Positions 1 to 8,922 are shown, counted from the first letter of the stretch. The stretch: DNA of 36,107 nucleotides from Longimicrobiaceae bacterium (GCA_035696245.1 DASRQW010000215.1:1-36107); one strand, 5' to 3'. The notes: a model not told the origin generated them from the letters alone. Program-made: numbers and translations.

Positions 1-1
1 G

Positions 2-109
2 GCCGCCTTGGCCGCCCCTTCCGACCCGCCGGCCCCCTCGCGGCCGGCGCGCACGCGGAGCGCCCCCGCGCCCGCCGAACCACGTGCCGGACCCCTATGC
101 GCACCGTAG
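2..109 (+). CDS. Possible 3' end of an upstream gene (partial)
   Basis: Reading frame 2 is open from the window edge to a TAG at 107-109 and would encode a short Ala/Pro/Arg-rich tail overlapping the surA start by 13 bp. In related genomes another peptidyl-prolyl isomerase often precedes surA, so this could be its low-complexity C-terminus. Another frame is also open here, so the assignment rests only on position and composition. Confidence 0.3.
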   Translation, partial: AALAAPSDPPAPSRPARTRSAPAPAEPRAGPLCAP

Positions 110-1407
110 CCGCACTCGCATTCTCGCTCTTCCTCGCCGCCCCGCTCGCGGCGCAGCAGGCCACGCCCCCGCAGCCGCAGCCCGGCGAAGAGGTGGTGGA
201 CCGCGTGGTCGCCGTGGTGGGCGACACCGTGCTCCTCCTCTCCGACGTGCGCACCGAGATGCAGCGCATGCAGGCCCAGGGGCAGACGATCCCCACCGAC
301 CCGGCCGGGCAGGAGGCGCTCTTCCGCCAGGTGGTGGAGAGCCGCGTGAACGACCTGCTGCTGGTGGAGGGCGCCCGCGCCGCCGGCATCACCGTGACCG
401 ACGCCGAGGTGCAGGACATGGTGGACCGCCAGGTCGAGCAGGTGCGCTCGTCCTTCCCGGACACGGCGGCGTTCACCGCCGCGCTGCGGCAGTCCAACAC
501 CACGCTGGCCCAGTACCGCGAGCAGCTGACGCGGCAGTACTCCGAGCAGAGCATGGTGCAGCGCTTCGTGGGCCAGCGCACGGCCAAGATGCCCCGCCCG
601 CCCGTGAGCGACGCCGAGGCGCGCGCCTACTTCGACGCCGGCAAGGAGTCGCTGGGCACGCGCCCGGCCAACCTCTCGTTCCAGCAGGTGGTGATCATGC
701 CCACGGCCAGCGACTCGGCCAAGGCGCGCGCCCGCCGCACCGCCGAGGACGTGCTGGCGCAGCTGCGCGCCGGCGGCGACTTCGCCCAGCTGGCGCGCCG
801 CTTCAGCGGCGACCCCGGCAGCAAGGAGCGCGGCGGCGACCTGGGCTGGTTCCGCCAGGGCATGATGGTGCGGCCGTTCGAGGACGCGGCCTACTCGCTG
901 CGCCCCGGCGAGCTGAGCGGCGTGGTGGAGACGGACTTCGGCTTCCACGTGATCAGGCTGGAGAAGGTGCGCGGCCCCGAGCGCCAGGCCCGCCACATCC
1001 TCATCGTCCCCGAGGTCGGCCCGGCGGACGTGGCGCTGGCCCGCACGCGGGCGGACTCCGTGGCCGCGGCGGCCCGCGCGGGCGCGTCGGTGACGGAGCT
1101 CGCGGCCAAGTACAAGACGCCCGTGGAGCAGACCACCACCCGGCACCTGGCGCTCGACAAGCTGCCGCCGGCCTACACGCTGGCCTTCCAGTCCGCCGCC
1201 GCGGGCGCGGTGGTGGGACCGTTCGAGGTGGACGCGAACGGCAAGCCCACCTTCGTGGTCGCCAAGCTCACCGAGCGCCAGGAGTCCGGCCCGTACGACT
1301 TCGCCGACGTGGCCGAGCAGGCGCGCGACCGCGTAGTCGAGCAGAAGCAGATGGCCCAGCTGGTGGCCGACCTGCGCCGCGACACGCACGTGGCCGTCCA
1401 GCTTTGA
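97..1407 (+). CDS. surA: SurA-like periplasmic peptidyl-prolyl cis-trans isomerase
   Basis: This 436-aa exported chaperone probably escorts outer-membrane proteins through the periplasm. Residues 1-20 form a signal peptide ending near LAAQQ. A SurA N-terminal helical domain follows at about 30-165. A parvulin (PpiC) domain lies at about 190-290, recognisable from FSGDPGSKERGGDLGWF and the later GFHVIRLEK. A second rotamase-like repeat at about 295-400 is weak, starting with RHILIVPE but lacking the GGDLG loop, so probably only the first is active. The ATG at 97 is directly followed by the signal peptide. The stop overlaps the next gene's TTG start, which suggests one operon with the S4 protein and pdxA. 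The family is clear; assignment to SurA rather than another PpiC-type chaperone rests on the N-terminal domain and neighbours. Confidence 0.9.
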   Translation: MRTVAALAFSLFLAAPLAAQQATPPQPQPGEEVVDRVVAVVGDTVLLLSDVRTEMQRMQAQGQTIPTDPAGQEALFRQVVESRVNDLLLVEGARAAGITVTDAEVQDMVDRQVEQVRSSFPDTAAFTAALRQSNTTLAQYREQLTRQYSEQSMVQRFVGQRTAKMPRPPVSDAEARAYFDAGKESLGTRPANLSFQQVVIMPTASDSAKARARRTAEDVLAQLRAGGDFAQLARRFSGDPGSKERGGDLGWFRQGMMVRPFEDAAYSLRPGELSGVVETDFGFHVIRLEKVRGPERQARHILIVPEVGPADVALARTRADSVAAAARAGASVTELAAKYKTPVEQTTTRHLALDKLPPAYTLAFQSAAAGAVVGPFEVDANGKPTFVVAKLTERQESGPYDFADVAEQARDRVVEQKQMAQLVADLRRDTHVAVQL

Positions 1408-1691
1408 GCGGCGCCGCGGCGCCCGAGCGCATCGACGTGGTCCTGCACCGGCTCTGCCTGACCAAGAGCCGGAACGAGGCCAAGACGGCGTGCGACGCGG
1501 GCGCCGTCTCGCTCGACGGGCGAAAGGCGCGCCCCAGCGACGACGTGCGCGCCGGCCAGCGGCTGGAGGTGCGCTACCCCGGCCGCACGCTGGAGGTGGA
1601 GCTTCTGGAGATGCCGGGCAAGAGCACGTCGAAGAAGGCGGCGAAGGAGATGTACCGCGTGCTGCGCGAAGAGCGCACGCCGCCGCTGTGA
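1404..1691 (+). CDS. Small S4-domain RNA-binding protein (Hsp15/RqcP-like)
   Basis: This 95-aa protein is essentially one S4 domain: ERIDVVLHRLCLTKSRNEAK, then the turn GAVSLDGRKARPSDDVRAGQ and a strand ending VELLEMP, with a basic tail (KSTSKKAAKEMYRVLREE). Small S4 proteins of this class (HslR/Hsp15, RqcP) bind 23S rRNA or peptidyl-tRNA on stalled 50S subunits and support ribosome quality control. The best start is the TTG at 1404, which overlaps the surA stop as TTGA; a GTG at 1437 would cut into the domain. Its own stop overlaps the pdxA start as GTGA, so translation is probably coupled through all three genes. Whether it acts like Hsp15 or RqcP cannot be told from sequence. Confidence 0.85.
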   Translation: MSGAAAPERIDVVLHRLCLTKSRNEAKTACDAGAVSLDGRKARPSDDVRAGQRLEVRYPGRTLEVELLEMPGKSTSKKAAKEMYRVLREERTPPL

Positions 1692-2647
1692 GCGCTCCGG
1701 ACCGCTCGTCCCGCCCGCGGGTCGCCGTCACCCTCGGCGACCCGCGCGGCATTGGGCCCGAGGTGGTGGAAGCCGCCCTCGCCGACCCGGAGATCGCGTC
1801 GCTGGCGGAGTTCGTCCGCGTGGGGCCCGAGCACCTGTGCGCGGCGCCGGGCGACGTGGCGGTCGGGAGATGGATTGCGGCGGACGGCGTCGCTGCCGCG
1901 GGCCGCATCGCCGGCGAGGCGATCCGGCGCGCGACGGAGATGGCGATGGCGGGCGAGGTGGACGCGCTGGTGACGGCGCCCATCGACAAGGCGGCGTTCC
2001 ACGCGGGCGGCTGGGACTTTCCCGGCCACACCGAGATGCTGCGCGACCTGGCCGGCGTTGCCAACGTGTCGATGATGATGGCCGCCGAGCGAACCGCGCT
2101 GGGCGGCCCGCTCCGCGTCGTCCTAGCCACCACGCACCTCGCCCTGCGCGACGTGCCTGCGGCGCTCACGGCCGACCTGCTGGTGCGGCAGACGCGGATC
2201 CTGCACGACGCGCTGCACCGCTTCTGGGACATCGCGGTGCCGCGAATCGCCCTGTGCGCCGTGAACCCCCACGCGTCCGACGGCGGGCTGTTCGGCGACG
2301 AGGAGGAGCGGATCGTGGCGCCCGCGCTGGTGCGGCTGGCGGAGCTTGGCATCGACGCGAGCGGGCCCATCCCGGCGGACACGGTGTTCACGCGCGCGGT
2401 GCGCGGCGAGTTCGACGCGGTGCTGGCGCCGTACCATGACGTGGGCATGGCGGCGTTCAAGACTGCGGCGTTCGGCAGCGGGGTGAACGTGACGCTGGGC
2501 CTTCCCTTCCCCCGCACCTCGCCGGACCACGGCACCGCCATCGGCATCGCCGGCCGCGGCATCGCCGACGCGTCGTCCACGCGCGAGGCCATCGCCCTCG
2601 CCGTGCGCCTCGCCCGCCGTTTTGACACCGCGCACGCGGCGGACTAA
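1688..2647 (+). CDS. pdxA: 4-hydroxythreonine-4-phosphate dehydrogenase PdxA
   Basis: PdxA oxidises 4-phosphohydroxy-L-threonine in the DXP-dependent pathway to pyridoxal 5'-phosphate, in the cytoplasm. The 319-aa product has the family landmarks: VTLGDPRGIGPEV near the N-terminus, VTAPIDKAAFHAGGWDFPGHTEM, CAVNPHASDGGLFGDEE, PADTVFTRA, the metal-ligand segment APYHDVGMAAFK, and LPFPRTSPDHGTA. His residues in GHTEM, YHDVG and DHGTA are the expected metal ligands. The GTG start at 1688 overlaps the stop of the S4 gene. Length is normal for the family. It is the last gene of the surA operon; about 440 bp follow before ftsE. Confidence 0.96.
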   Translation: MSAPDRSSRPRVAVTLGDPRGIGPEVVEAALADPEIASLAEFVRVGPEHLCAAPGDVAVGRWIAADGVAAAGRIAGEAIRRATEMAMAGEVDALVTAPIDKAAFHAGGWDFPGHTEMLRDLAGVANVSMMMAAERTALGGPLRVVLATTHLALRDVPAALTADLLVRQTRILHDALHRFWDIAVPRIALCAVNPHASDGGLFGDEEERIVAPALVRLAELGIDASGPIPADTVFTRAVRGEFDAVLAPYHDVGMAAFKTAAFGSGVNVTLGLPFPRTSPDHGTAIGIAGRGIADASSTREAIALAVRLARRFDTAHAAD

Positions 2648-3083
2648 CTTTCGCCGGTTCCCCCGCTTGCGCCTATTCCGCCGTCCCGTCTTTTTCCGCA
2701 TCTCACGCGATGCGCCCGAGGCGGAACGATGGACGAGATTGTTGGGGGGCGATTCATCGCATCCGAACACTCTCCGGTGCTGCAACGCCGCGGTCGCTAT
2801 TACATCCCGGACGCAGATCTGTCGACGTCGTGATGCATCGAGTCCGCGGAGATTACGCGGACACCCAGCATCGCATCGGCAGAGATGCTGAAGGAGGCGG
2901 GCCGCTTCGCATCGGCGGGGGCGCGGCGGGACGGATGAGGGAGATGCGCATCTACCGAACCGCTCCCCCGATGTGCCGGGCTACATCGACCGAAATCGAA
3001 CGAACGGCTCGAATCGACCGAAACGAACCCGTCTCCGGCCCGGAGCGGGTTCCGCATCACCCCCTCGCAGGTGCTTTCCCAGA
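2648..3083. other. Intergenic region pdxA-ftsE with repeats
   Basis: No convincing gene lies in these 436 bases. The stretch holds a diverged copy of the dispersed GCGATTTATCGC repeat near 2738-2768 and two direct copies of ATCGACCGAAA at 2985-2995 and 3013-3023, 28 bp apart, just upstream of ftsE. The direct copies could be an activator or repressor site for ftsE, but that is a guess from position. Codon use in the small open frames here does not resemble neighbouring genes. Confidence 0.5.
2738..2768 (+). repeat. Dispersed 29-bp repeat, diverged copy 1
   Basis: TTGGGGGGCGATTCATCGCATCC-like sequence resembles the two better copies at 11326-11354 and 30688-30716. It keeps the inner GCGAT(T/C)ATCGC inverted repeat but differs in flanks. 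It lies in the pdxA-ftsE gap. Confidence 0.55.
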
Positions 3084-3773
3084 TTGATCAAGCTGACCGG
3101 CGTCCACAAGCAGTACCCCCGCTCGGGAGCCGCGCTCACCGACGTGAACCTGCACGTCCGCAAGGGTGAGCTGGTGTTCCTGACCGGCCACTCCGGCGCG
3201 GGCAAGTCCACCATCCTGCGCCTGGTGCAGATGGCGGAGATGCCGTCGGACGGCGAGGTGCGCGTGTCGGGCTTCAGCTCGCGCGACATCCGCCAGCGCG
3301 AGATCCCGCAGCTTCGCCGCCGCCTGGGCGTGGTGTTCCAGGACTTCCGCCTCCTGCGCGACCGCACGGCCGAGGAGAACGTGGCCTTCGCGCTGGAGGT
3401 GACGGGCGCCAAGCGCAGCACCATCGGCCAGCGCGTGAACCGCCTGCTCTCGCAGGTCGGCCTCGCGCACAAGGCGCAGGCGTACCCGGACGAGATGTCC
3501 GGCGGCGAGCGCCAGCGCGTGGCGGTGGCCCGGGCGCTCGCCAACGACCCGTTCGTGCTGCTGGCCGACGAGCCCACCGGCAACCTGGACGAGTGGGCGG
3601 CGCGCGGCGTGTTCGAGCTGTTCCGCGAGATCAACGCGCTGGGGATGACGGTGGTGATGGCCACCCACGACCTGGACCTGGTCCGCGCCCACCCGGAGTA
3701 CCGCGTGATCGAGCTGTCGCAGGGCACCATCGTGTACGACTCGGCCGCCACGCTCGAGGAGCAGACGAGCTGA
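3084..3773 (+). CDS. ftsE: Cell-division ABC ATPase FtsE
   Basis: FtsE is the cytoplasmic ATPase of the FtsEX complex, which transmits ATP hydrolysis through FtsX to periplasmic activators of septal murein hydrolases. The 229-aa protein has Walker A GHSGAGKST (about 36-44), a Q-loop VVFQDFRLL, the signature MSGGERQRVAVARAL and Walker B VLLADEPTGNLD, followed by ATHDLDLV. The start is the TTG at 3084, which gives the family N-terminus (M)IKLTGVHKQYPRSG; AGGTG sits about 11 bases upstream. In-frame sequence farther upstream does not look coding. The stop shares one base with the ftsX start (TGATG). Confidence 0.95.
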   Translation: MIKLTGVHKQYPRSGAALTDVNLHVRKGELVFLTGHSGAGKSTILRLVQMAEMPSDGEVRVSGFSSRDIRQREIPQLRRRLGVVFQDFRLLRDRTAEENVAFALEVTGAKRSTIGQRVNRLLSQVGLAHKAQAYPDEMSGGERQRVAVARALANDPFVLLADEPTGNLDEWAARGVFELFREINALGMTVVMATHDLDLVRAHPEYRVIELSQGTIVYDSAATLEEQTS

Positions 3774-4630
3774 TGCCCTATTCGCTCCGCGAGGCGCTGG
3801 CCGCCTTCCGCCGCTCGCCGTTGCTCACCGCGCTGTCGGTGATCGCCATCGGCTTCTCGCTCTTCGTGGTGGGCCTGTTCGGGCTGACCGCCTTCAACAT
3901 CCGCCGCGCGATCGAGAAGGTGGAGGAGAAGGTGGAGGTCGTGGCCTACCTGGACGACGACGCCACCGACGCGCAGCTCGCCCTGGCCCAGCAGGAGATC
4001 AAGGCGCTGCCTGAGGTCCTCGAGGTGCGCTACGTCTCCAAGACCGAGGCGCTGGCGACGGCCATGCGCGAGATGGAGGAGTTCCGCGACGTCTATTCGG
4101 ACCTGGAGACGAACCCGCTCCCCGCGTCGCTCGAGATCCGCCTGAAGCCGGGGATGCGCACGCCCGTCGCGGTGGCGGGCGTGGCGCGCCAGCTCCGCGC
4201 GTACCCGTTCGTGGAGGACGTGCGCTACGGACGCGACTGGCTGGACAAGATCTTCCTCGCCCGCAAGCTGCTGGGCGGCGCGGCCAGCGTGATCGGCGGC
4301 GCGTTCGCGCTGGTGGCGGCCATCGTGATCGCGACGGCGGTGCGCATCGCCGTGTTCGCGCGGCGCGAGGAGATCTCCATCATGCGGCTGGTGGGCGCGA
4401 CCGACGGGTTCGTGCAGCGGCCCTTCCTGCTGGAGGGGCTGATGACGGGGCTGCTGGGCGGCACGCTGGCGGTGGTGCTCACGTACGTCGCGTTCCGCAT
4501 CCTGGACGCGGCGATGTTCCGCATCGACTGGCTTCCCGGCGCGTGGGTGCTGGGGGTGGTGGCGGTGGGTACGGTGTTCGGGTTCCTCAGCAGCGCGGTG
4601 GCCGTTCGCCGCCACCTGCGGGCGGTCTGA
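3773..4630 (+). CDS. ftsX: Cell-division membrane protein FtsX
   Basis: FtsX is the permease-like partner of FtsE. The 285-aa protein has the expected plan: a first membrane helix at about 18-42 (LLTALSVIAIGFSLFVVGLFGL), a large periplasmic domain at about 45-165 with the ECD motif region VVAYLDDDATDAQ and LPEVLEVRYVSKTEAL, then three helices at about 170-200, 220-245 and 255-278. The C-terminal part carries RREEISIMRLVGATDGFVQRPFLLEG, typical of FtsX. The periplasmic loop should contact an EnvC-type coiled-coil protein, and such a protein is encoded next. The start overlaps the ftsE stop by one base. Confidence 0.95.
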   Translation: MPYSLREALAAFRRSPLLTALSVIAIGFSLFVVGLFGLTAFNIRRAIEKVEEKVEVVAYLDDDATDAQLALAQQEIKALPEVLEVRYVSKTEALATAMREMEEFRDVYSDLETNPLPASLEIRLKPGMRTPVAVAGVARQLRAYPFVEDVRYGRDWLDKIFLARKLLGGAASVIGGAFALVAAIVIATAVRIAVFARREEISIMRLVGATDGFVQRPFLLEGLMTGLLGGTLAVVLTYVAFRILDAAMFRIDWLPGAWVLGVVAVGTVFGFLSSAVAVRRHLRAV

Positions 4631-4843
4631 GCGTTGGATCGCATGATCTTCGGATGGCACCGACGGATACGCCTGGCGGCGGTGAAGGCGTTTCCGCAGA
4701 TGGCGATACGCCCGCGGCGCCTGGCGGATGAATCCGCAGCTACGGCGGCACAAAGCCCGCCTGCGCGGGCTGCGGCCGCACGGATGTCGCGCGTCGGAGG
4801 TTCGATCGGGACCGGACGGAACGGCGGCGGAGCGGCGGGACGG
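4631..4843. repeat. ftsX-envC spacer with REP-like palindrome
   Basis: This spacer holds AGCCCGC-CTGC-GCGGGCT (4754-4771), a perfect 7-bp hairpin in a CCGCAGCTACGGCGGCACAA context of the kind seen in dispersed palindromic elements. The envC frame is open through it from a TTG at 4634, but a signal peptide begins only at 4844, so I treat this stretch as an untranslated spacer. Confidence 0.5.
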
Positions 4844-6115
4844 ATGGTCGTCCGCGCCGCTATCGTCGTGGCGTTCGGTGTCGTGATTCCGGGCGTGGCG
4901 CGGGCCCAGCAGCAGCCGGGGCGGCCCGCCACGGCGCAGCAGGAGATCAGCGAGAGCCAGCGGCGCTTGCAGGAGATCCGCGAGGAGCGGGCGCAGCTGC
5001 GCGAGGAGCTTCAGCAGATTCGCGGGCAGGTGCACGACGCGTCTGCCGAGGTGGCGATCATCCGGCGGCAGGTGGGCGCGTCGGCCAGCGTGATCAACGA
5101 GCTGGGGATCCAGCTCGCGGCCAAGCAGGCGCAGATCGACTCCACCACGCGCGAGCTGATCGCTACGCAGGACCGGCTGGCGGAGCGGCGGGCGCTGCTC
5201 CAGCGGCGCCTGCGCGACATCTACAAGCGCGGCCCGCTCCAGGCGGTGCAGGTGCTGCTGGCGGCGGAGAGCTTCGCCGACTTCCTCAACCGCTACAAGT
5301 ACCTGACCCTCGTCGCGCGCCACGACCACAACCTGGTGCGCGAGGTGGACCAGTTGCGCTACCAGCTCACGCTTCGCGACACCGAGCTGAAGCGCGCCCT
5401 GTCCGACATCGAGTACCTGCGCAACGAGCGCGAGCAGGAGCACGCGCAGCTGCAGGGGCTGGCGCAGGACCACGTGGGCAACCTGAACGACCTGCGCCTC
5501 ACCGAGCGCTCCACGGTGCAGCACGCGCAGGAGCTCGCGGCAGACGAGCGGCGGCTGACGAGCCTCATCTCCACGCTGGAGCGCCGCCGCGTGGATGGCG
5601 AGCGCGCCGCAGCAGCCGCCCGCGCCCGCGTGGCCGCGAGCCCCACGGCGCCCCCGGCCGTGCGAGCCGCGGCAGCCGCGCCGCCGCCCGTCGCCTCCTC
5701 GCTCACGCCATCCGACGTCGGCAACCTCGGCTGGCCGGTGGGCGGACGCGTGCTGTATCGCTTCGGCCGGGCGCCGCAGACGAACGGGACGGTGCTGCGG
5801 TACAACGGCGTGGGCATCGCCGCGCCCGCCGGCACCGCGGTCCGCGCGGTCGAGTCCGGCACCGTGGTGATGGCCGGCGCGTTCGAGGGCTACGGGCCCA
5901 CGGTCGTGGTCAGCCACGGCGGCGGCTACTACTCGCTCTACCTCTACCTGCGCGACGTGAGCGTCCGCCAGGGCGTGCAGGTGGCGCGCGGGCAGGTCGT
6001 GGGCAGCGTGGGCGGCGCATCGACGCCACAGGGTTCCCACATCGAGTTCCAGATCCGCTCCCCCGGCGGCCAGGCGGTCGACCCGCTCACCTGGCTCCGC
6101 TCCGGCGGCGGATGA
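4844..6115 (+). CDS. envC: EnvC-like murein hydrolase activator with degenerate LytM domain
   Basis: EnvC-type proteins are recruited by FtsX and switch on periplasmic amidases at the septum. The ATG at 4844 gives a 423-aa protein with a clean signal peptide (MVVRAAIVVAFGVVIPGVARA, residues 1-21). In-frame starts at 4634, 4643 and 4784 would bury it. Residues about 30-245 are a long Gln/Glu/Arg-rich coiled coil. After an Ala/Pro linker (about 250-285) comes an M23/LytM fold (about 295-420). Its zinc ligands are missing: the usual HxGxD is YNGVGIAAP, YxHL is YLYL and HLHF is HIEF. This is the degenerate LytM pattern of EnvC and NlpD, so it should activate rather than cut. It follows ftsEX on the same strand. 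Confidence 0.9.
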   Translation: MVVRAAIVVAFGVVIPGVARAQQQPGRPATAQQEISESQRRLQEIREERAQLREELQQIRGQVHDASAEVAIIRRQVGASASVINELGIQLAAKQAQIDSTTRELIATQDRLAERRALLQRRLRDIYKRGPLQAVQVLLAAESFADFLNRYKYLTLVARHDHNLVREVDQLRYQLTLRDTELKRALSDIEYLRNEREQEHAQLQGLAQDHVGNLNDLRLTERSTVQHAQELAADERRLTSLISTLERRRVDGERAAAAARARVAASPTAPPAVRAAAAAPPPVASSLTPSDVGNLGWPVGGRVLYRFGRAPQTNGTVLRYNGVGIAAPAGTAVRAVESGTVVMAGAFEGYGPTVVVSHGGGYYSLYLYLRDVSVRQGVQVARGQVVGSVGGASTPQGSHIEFQIRSPGGQAVDPLTWLRSGGG

Positions 6116-6488
6116 CGCATCCGATGAGCTCCACCGCCCGCGCTCGGCAGATGCACATCTCCCGCCTCGTCTCGATGCCGGGGCTGCACGTCGCGTCCGC
6201 ATCTCCCGAATCTGCCGAGCCGTTGAGGCGGATTCGAGGCCGTCGGCGCATCTCGTTCGTGCGTAGTGAGATGCGTGTCCAGGTATCCGGGGGTATGAAA
6301 CCCCCGGCTGGGAACGGCGGTCGTCCTGCGGACGAGGTTCGTGCGCGTGCGGGAGATGACAGCGCGCCCATGATCGAGGGAGATGCGGGGCTTGCGATGC
6401 GGTCCGCGCGCATCTTCGCAAACGCATGTGTGTGCGTCGGACACGCGGGTGCGTCGCTCGCACACGCTCGCGGGCGGGAGGGCGTGCG
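6116..6488. repeat. envC-holB intergenic region with hairpins and 9-mer repeats
   Basis: These 373 bases hold no gene I can support. There is a perfect hairpin CCGGGGGT-ATGAA-ACCCCCGG at 6287-6307 followed by an interrupted CGTCC/GGACG hairpin near 6323-6335. The context (a GTATGAAACCCCCGGCTGG string) resembles a dispersed repeat family. CATCTCCCG occurs at 6156 and 6200 and inverted at 6350. Confidence 0.55.
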
Positions 6489-7640
6489 ATGAGCCTGCCG
6501 CCGCTGTACGGGCACGGAGACGTGCGCGCCACGCTGGCGAAGGCGGTGCGCGAAGGCAGCATCGCGCAGTCCATCCTGCTGCACGGGCCCAGCGGCATCG
6601 GCAAGGAGCGGCTGGGTCTGCGGCTGGCGCAGATGATCGTCTGCGAGAACCGGCCGGTGGACGGCGAGGCGTGCGGCGAGTGCAAGTCGTGCCGCATGGC
6701 GCTGCGGCTGGAGCACCCGGACGTGCACTGGTACTTCCCCCTGCCCCGCCCCGACGCGGCGACGCCGGAGAAGCTGCGCGAGAAGCTGGAGGAGGCGCGC
6801 CACGTGGAGCTCGCCGCCCGCCGCGGCGACCCCTCGCACGTGCCGGCCTACGAGCGGGCACCGGCGTACTTCATGGGCATGGTGCAGAACCTCCAGCGCT
6901 TCGCCGGCCTTCGCCCCGCGATGGGCTCGCGTAAGGTCTTCGTGGTCGGCGACGCGGAGGCCATGGTGCCGCAGGAGAGCAGCCCGGAGGCCGCGAACGC
7001 GTTCCTCAAGCTGCTGGAGGAGCCCCCGGCCGACACGACGCTCATCCTCACCTCGTCCAACCCCGGCGCGCTGCTCCCCACCATCCGCTCGCGCGTGCTG
7101 CCGGTCCGCCTTCTGCCCATCGGCGCGGACGAGGTCGCGGCGTTCCTGCGCGACGTGCGGGGGATGGACGGCGGCGAGGCGGAGCAGCTCGCGTCGGTGT
7201 CGCAGGGCGCGATCGGGCGGGCGCTGCGGCTGCTGCCTTCCGGCGGCGGCCAGGGCTCGCTCCAGAAGCAGCGCGAGGCCGGGAAGCAGCTCCTCGTCGC
7301 GGCCACGGCAGATTCGCCCGCGGCGCGGCTCGCGGCGGCGAACGCGCTGCCGCCCGCGGGCGCGCGCGGCGAGTTCACGGCCACGCTGGAATCGCTCTCC
7401 CTGTGGCTGCGCGACCTGCTCGCCGTGGCCGCGGGCGCGCCCGACCAGGTGGCGTACACGACCGAGCCCAAGCTGCTCGCCGGCATCGTCCAGCGCCGCT
7501 CGGTGAAGCCCGATGCGGTCGCGCGCGCGATCCTGCACGTGCAGCAGGCGCGCGAGCTCGCGGGCGGCAACGTGAACCCGCAGCTCATCACGGCCGACCT
7601 GCTGCGCGGCATCCGGCGCGAGCTGGTGGGCACCGCGTGA
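6489..7640 (+). CDS. holB: DNA polymerase III clamp-loader subunit delta prime
   Basis: HolB is the delta prime subunit of the replicative clamp loader. The 383-aa protein starts at ATG 6489, preceded by GGGAGGG. It shows P-loop HGPSGIGKE (about 33-41), a zinc-binding cluster with Cys at about 52, 62, 65 and 68 ([17 protein letters not shown]), VVGDAEAM in the Walker B position, [11 protein letters not shown], and the sensor/SRx segment [16 protein letters not shown]. The C-terminal helical part (about 230-383) suits the clamp-loader collar. A 90-residue stretch between zinc module and Walker B is longer than in E. coli but seen in related proteins. It shares a strand with moaC 62 bp downstream. 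Confidence 0.93.
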   Translation: MSLPPLYGHGDVRATLAKAVREGSIAQSILLHGPSGIGKERLGLRLAQMIVCENRPVDGEACGECKSCRMALRLEHPDVHWYFPLPRPDAATPEKLREKLEEARHVELAARRGDPSHVPAYERAPAYFMGMVQNLQRFAGLRPAMGSRKVFVVGDAEAMVPQESSPEAANAFLKLLEEPPADTTLILTSSNPGALLPTIRSRVLPVRLLPIGADEVAAFLRDVRGMDGGEAEQLASVSQGAIGRALRLLPSGGGQGSLQKQREAGKQLLVAATADSPAARLAAANALPPAGARGEFTATLESLSLWLRDLLAVAAGAPDQVAYTTEPKLLAGIVQRRSVKPDAVARAILHVQQARELAGGNVNPQLITADLLRGIRRELVGTA

Positions 7641-7701
7641 ACAGGTCCCGAAAGCCTTCCCGGCGGGCCGCCGGGCGCGTACACTGAGCGGGAGGGGCAC
7701 G

Positions 7702-8190
7702 GTGGTGGAGAGCGGCTTCACGCACCTGGACGAGGCGGGCCGGCCACGCATGGTGGACGTGGGCGACAAGCCCGTCACCCGCCGCGTCGCCGTCGCCGGG
7801 GGCAGCATCCGCATGGGTGCCGAGACGCTGGCGGCCATCGTCGCGGGCGACACGCCGAAGGGGAACGTGCTGGTGATCGCGCAGCTGGCGGGCATCACCG
7901 GGGCGAAGCGGACGGCGGACCTCATCCCCCTCTGCCATCCCCTGCCGCTCACGTCGGTGGAGGTGTCGCTGGAGCCCGATCCCTCGCTGCCCGGCATCCG
8001 CGCGACGGCGACGGCGCGGGTGGATGGGAAGACGGGCGTGGAGATGGAGGCGCTCACGGCGGTAACGTGTTCGCTGCTCACCATCTACGACATGTGCAAG
8101 GCGCGCGACCGCGGGATGGTGCTGGAACGGGTGCGGCTGCTGGCCAAGGAAGGAGGCCGCAGCGGAGCCTGGACGGCGCCCGCGGACTGA
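7702..8190 (+). CDS. moaC: Cyclic pyranopterin monophosphate synthase MoaC
   Basis: MoaC converts the MoaA product 3',8-cyclo-7,8-dihydro-GTP into cyclic pyranopterin monophosphate, an early step of molybdenum cofactor synthesis. The 162-aa protein is full length and has the motifs [48 protein letters not shown] and TIYDMCKA; the Asp and Lys of the last motif are the conserved catalytic pair. The GTG at 7702 follows GGGAGGGG. No other cofactor gene is nearby. It may be transcribed with holB, though 62 bp separate them. Confidence 0.96.
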   Translation: MVESGFTHLDEAGRPRMVDVGDKPVTRRVAVAGGSIRMGAETLAAIVAGDTPKGNVLVIAQLAGITGAKRTADLIPLCHPLPLTSVEVSLEPDPSLPGIRATATARVDGKTGVEMEALTAVTCSLLTIYDMCKARDRGMVLERVRLLAKEGGRSGAWTAPAD

Positions 8191-8247
8191 CGGGAGACGG
8201 CACAACGCTTGCTTTGGACGGCGGCGGACCCACTAACCGGAGGCCGT

Positions 8248-8910
8248 ATGCAGTCCCTACTGCTCAAGCTGCAGGCCGACGTCGAGGCCCGTAAACAACC
8301 CAAGTCCGACCTGCTGGTGACGCTGCGTAGCGCGGCGCTGGGCTGCACTCTTTTCTTCGCCGCGTACCAGCTGGGTGCGCACTCCGCGGGCGGTGTGGCC
8401 CAGGAGGCGGAGTGGGCCGGCAAGGGCATCGCCGCCGCGTTCGCCCCCGAGGGCGCGCACGACCTGCAGAGCGTTGAGGTGGAGCGCCTTCGCAGCGCCT
8501 TCCAGCACTCGGCCAAGTACCGCATCCCCGCCGACCTGGCCGCGAACATCGAGGACGTGGCGCGCGCCGAGGGGATCGACGTGGGCCTGGCGTTCGACCT
8601 GGTGCGCGCCGAGAGCGAGTTCAACCCCCGCGCGGTAAGCCCCGTGGGCGCCGTGGGATACACGCAGCTCATGCCGGAGACGGCCCGCCTGCTGCGCCCC
8701 GGCCTCACCCGCGACCAGCTCTTCCACCGCGAGACGAACCTGCGGCTGGGCTTCCGCTTCCTGAAGTCGCTGCTGGTGAAGTACCACGGCAACCGCAAGC
8801 TGGCGCTGCTGGCCTACAACCGCGGCCCGGACCGCGTGGACCAGCTGCTGCGTCAGGGCATCGACCCCAGCAACGGCTACGTGCAGCTTGTGACCGGCGC
8901 CAGCCACTAG
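8248..8910 (+). CDS. Membrane-anchored lytic transglycosylase (SLT domain)
   Basis: This 220-aa protein probably cleaves the MurNAc-GlcNAc bond of peptidoglycan. A hydrophobic stretch at about 26-44 (LRSAALGCTLFFAAYQLGA) is likely a membrane anchor, with no cleavage site. Residues about 105-215 form a goose-lysozyme-like SLT domain: VRAESEFNPRAVSPVGAVGYTQLMPETA contains the catalytic Glu (ES) and the GxxQLMP motif, and LALLAYNRGPDRV is the conserved AYN(R/A)GP block. The ATG at 8248 has GGAGG six bases upstream. It is followed by a strong hairpin, so the holB-moaC-SLT group probably ends here. Specific Mlt class not assignable. Confidence 0.9.
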   Translation: MQSLLLKLQADVEARKQPKSDLLVTLRSAALGCTLFFAAYQLGAHSAGGVAQEAEWAGKGIAAAFAPEGAHDLQSVEVERLRSAFQHSAKYRIPADLAANIEDVARAEGIDVGLAFDLVRAESEFNPRAVSPVGAVGYTQLMPETARLLRPGLTRDQLFHRETNLRLGFRFLKSLLVKYHGNRKLALLAYNRGPDRVDQLLRQGIDPSNGYVQLVTGASH

Positions 8911-8922
8911 GGAGCTTCCGTC

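Noticed and set aside
84-1403. Upstream extension of the S4 protein frame through surA
   Set aside because: It overlaps surA entirely in another frame and reads as Arg/Gly/Ala low complexity; the TTG at 1404 gives a normal S4 protein.
2981-6697. A minus-strand open frame of more than 1200 codons opposite ftsE, ftsX and envC
   Set aside because: It is antisense to well-conserved genes in very GC-rich DNA, where stop codons are rare; composition is Arg/His-rich and no domain is seen.
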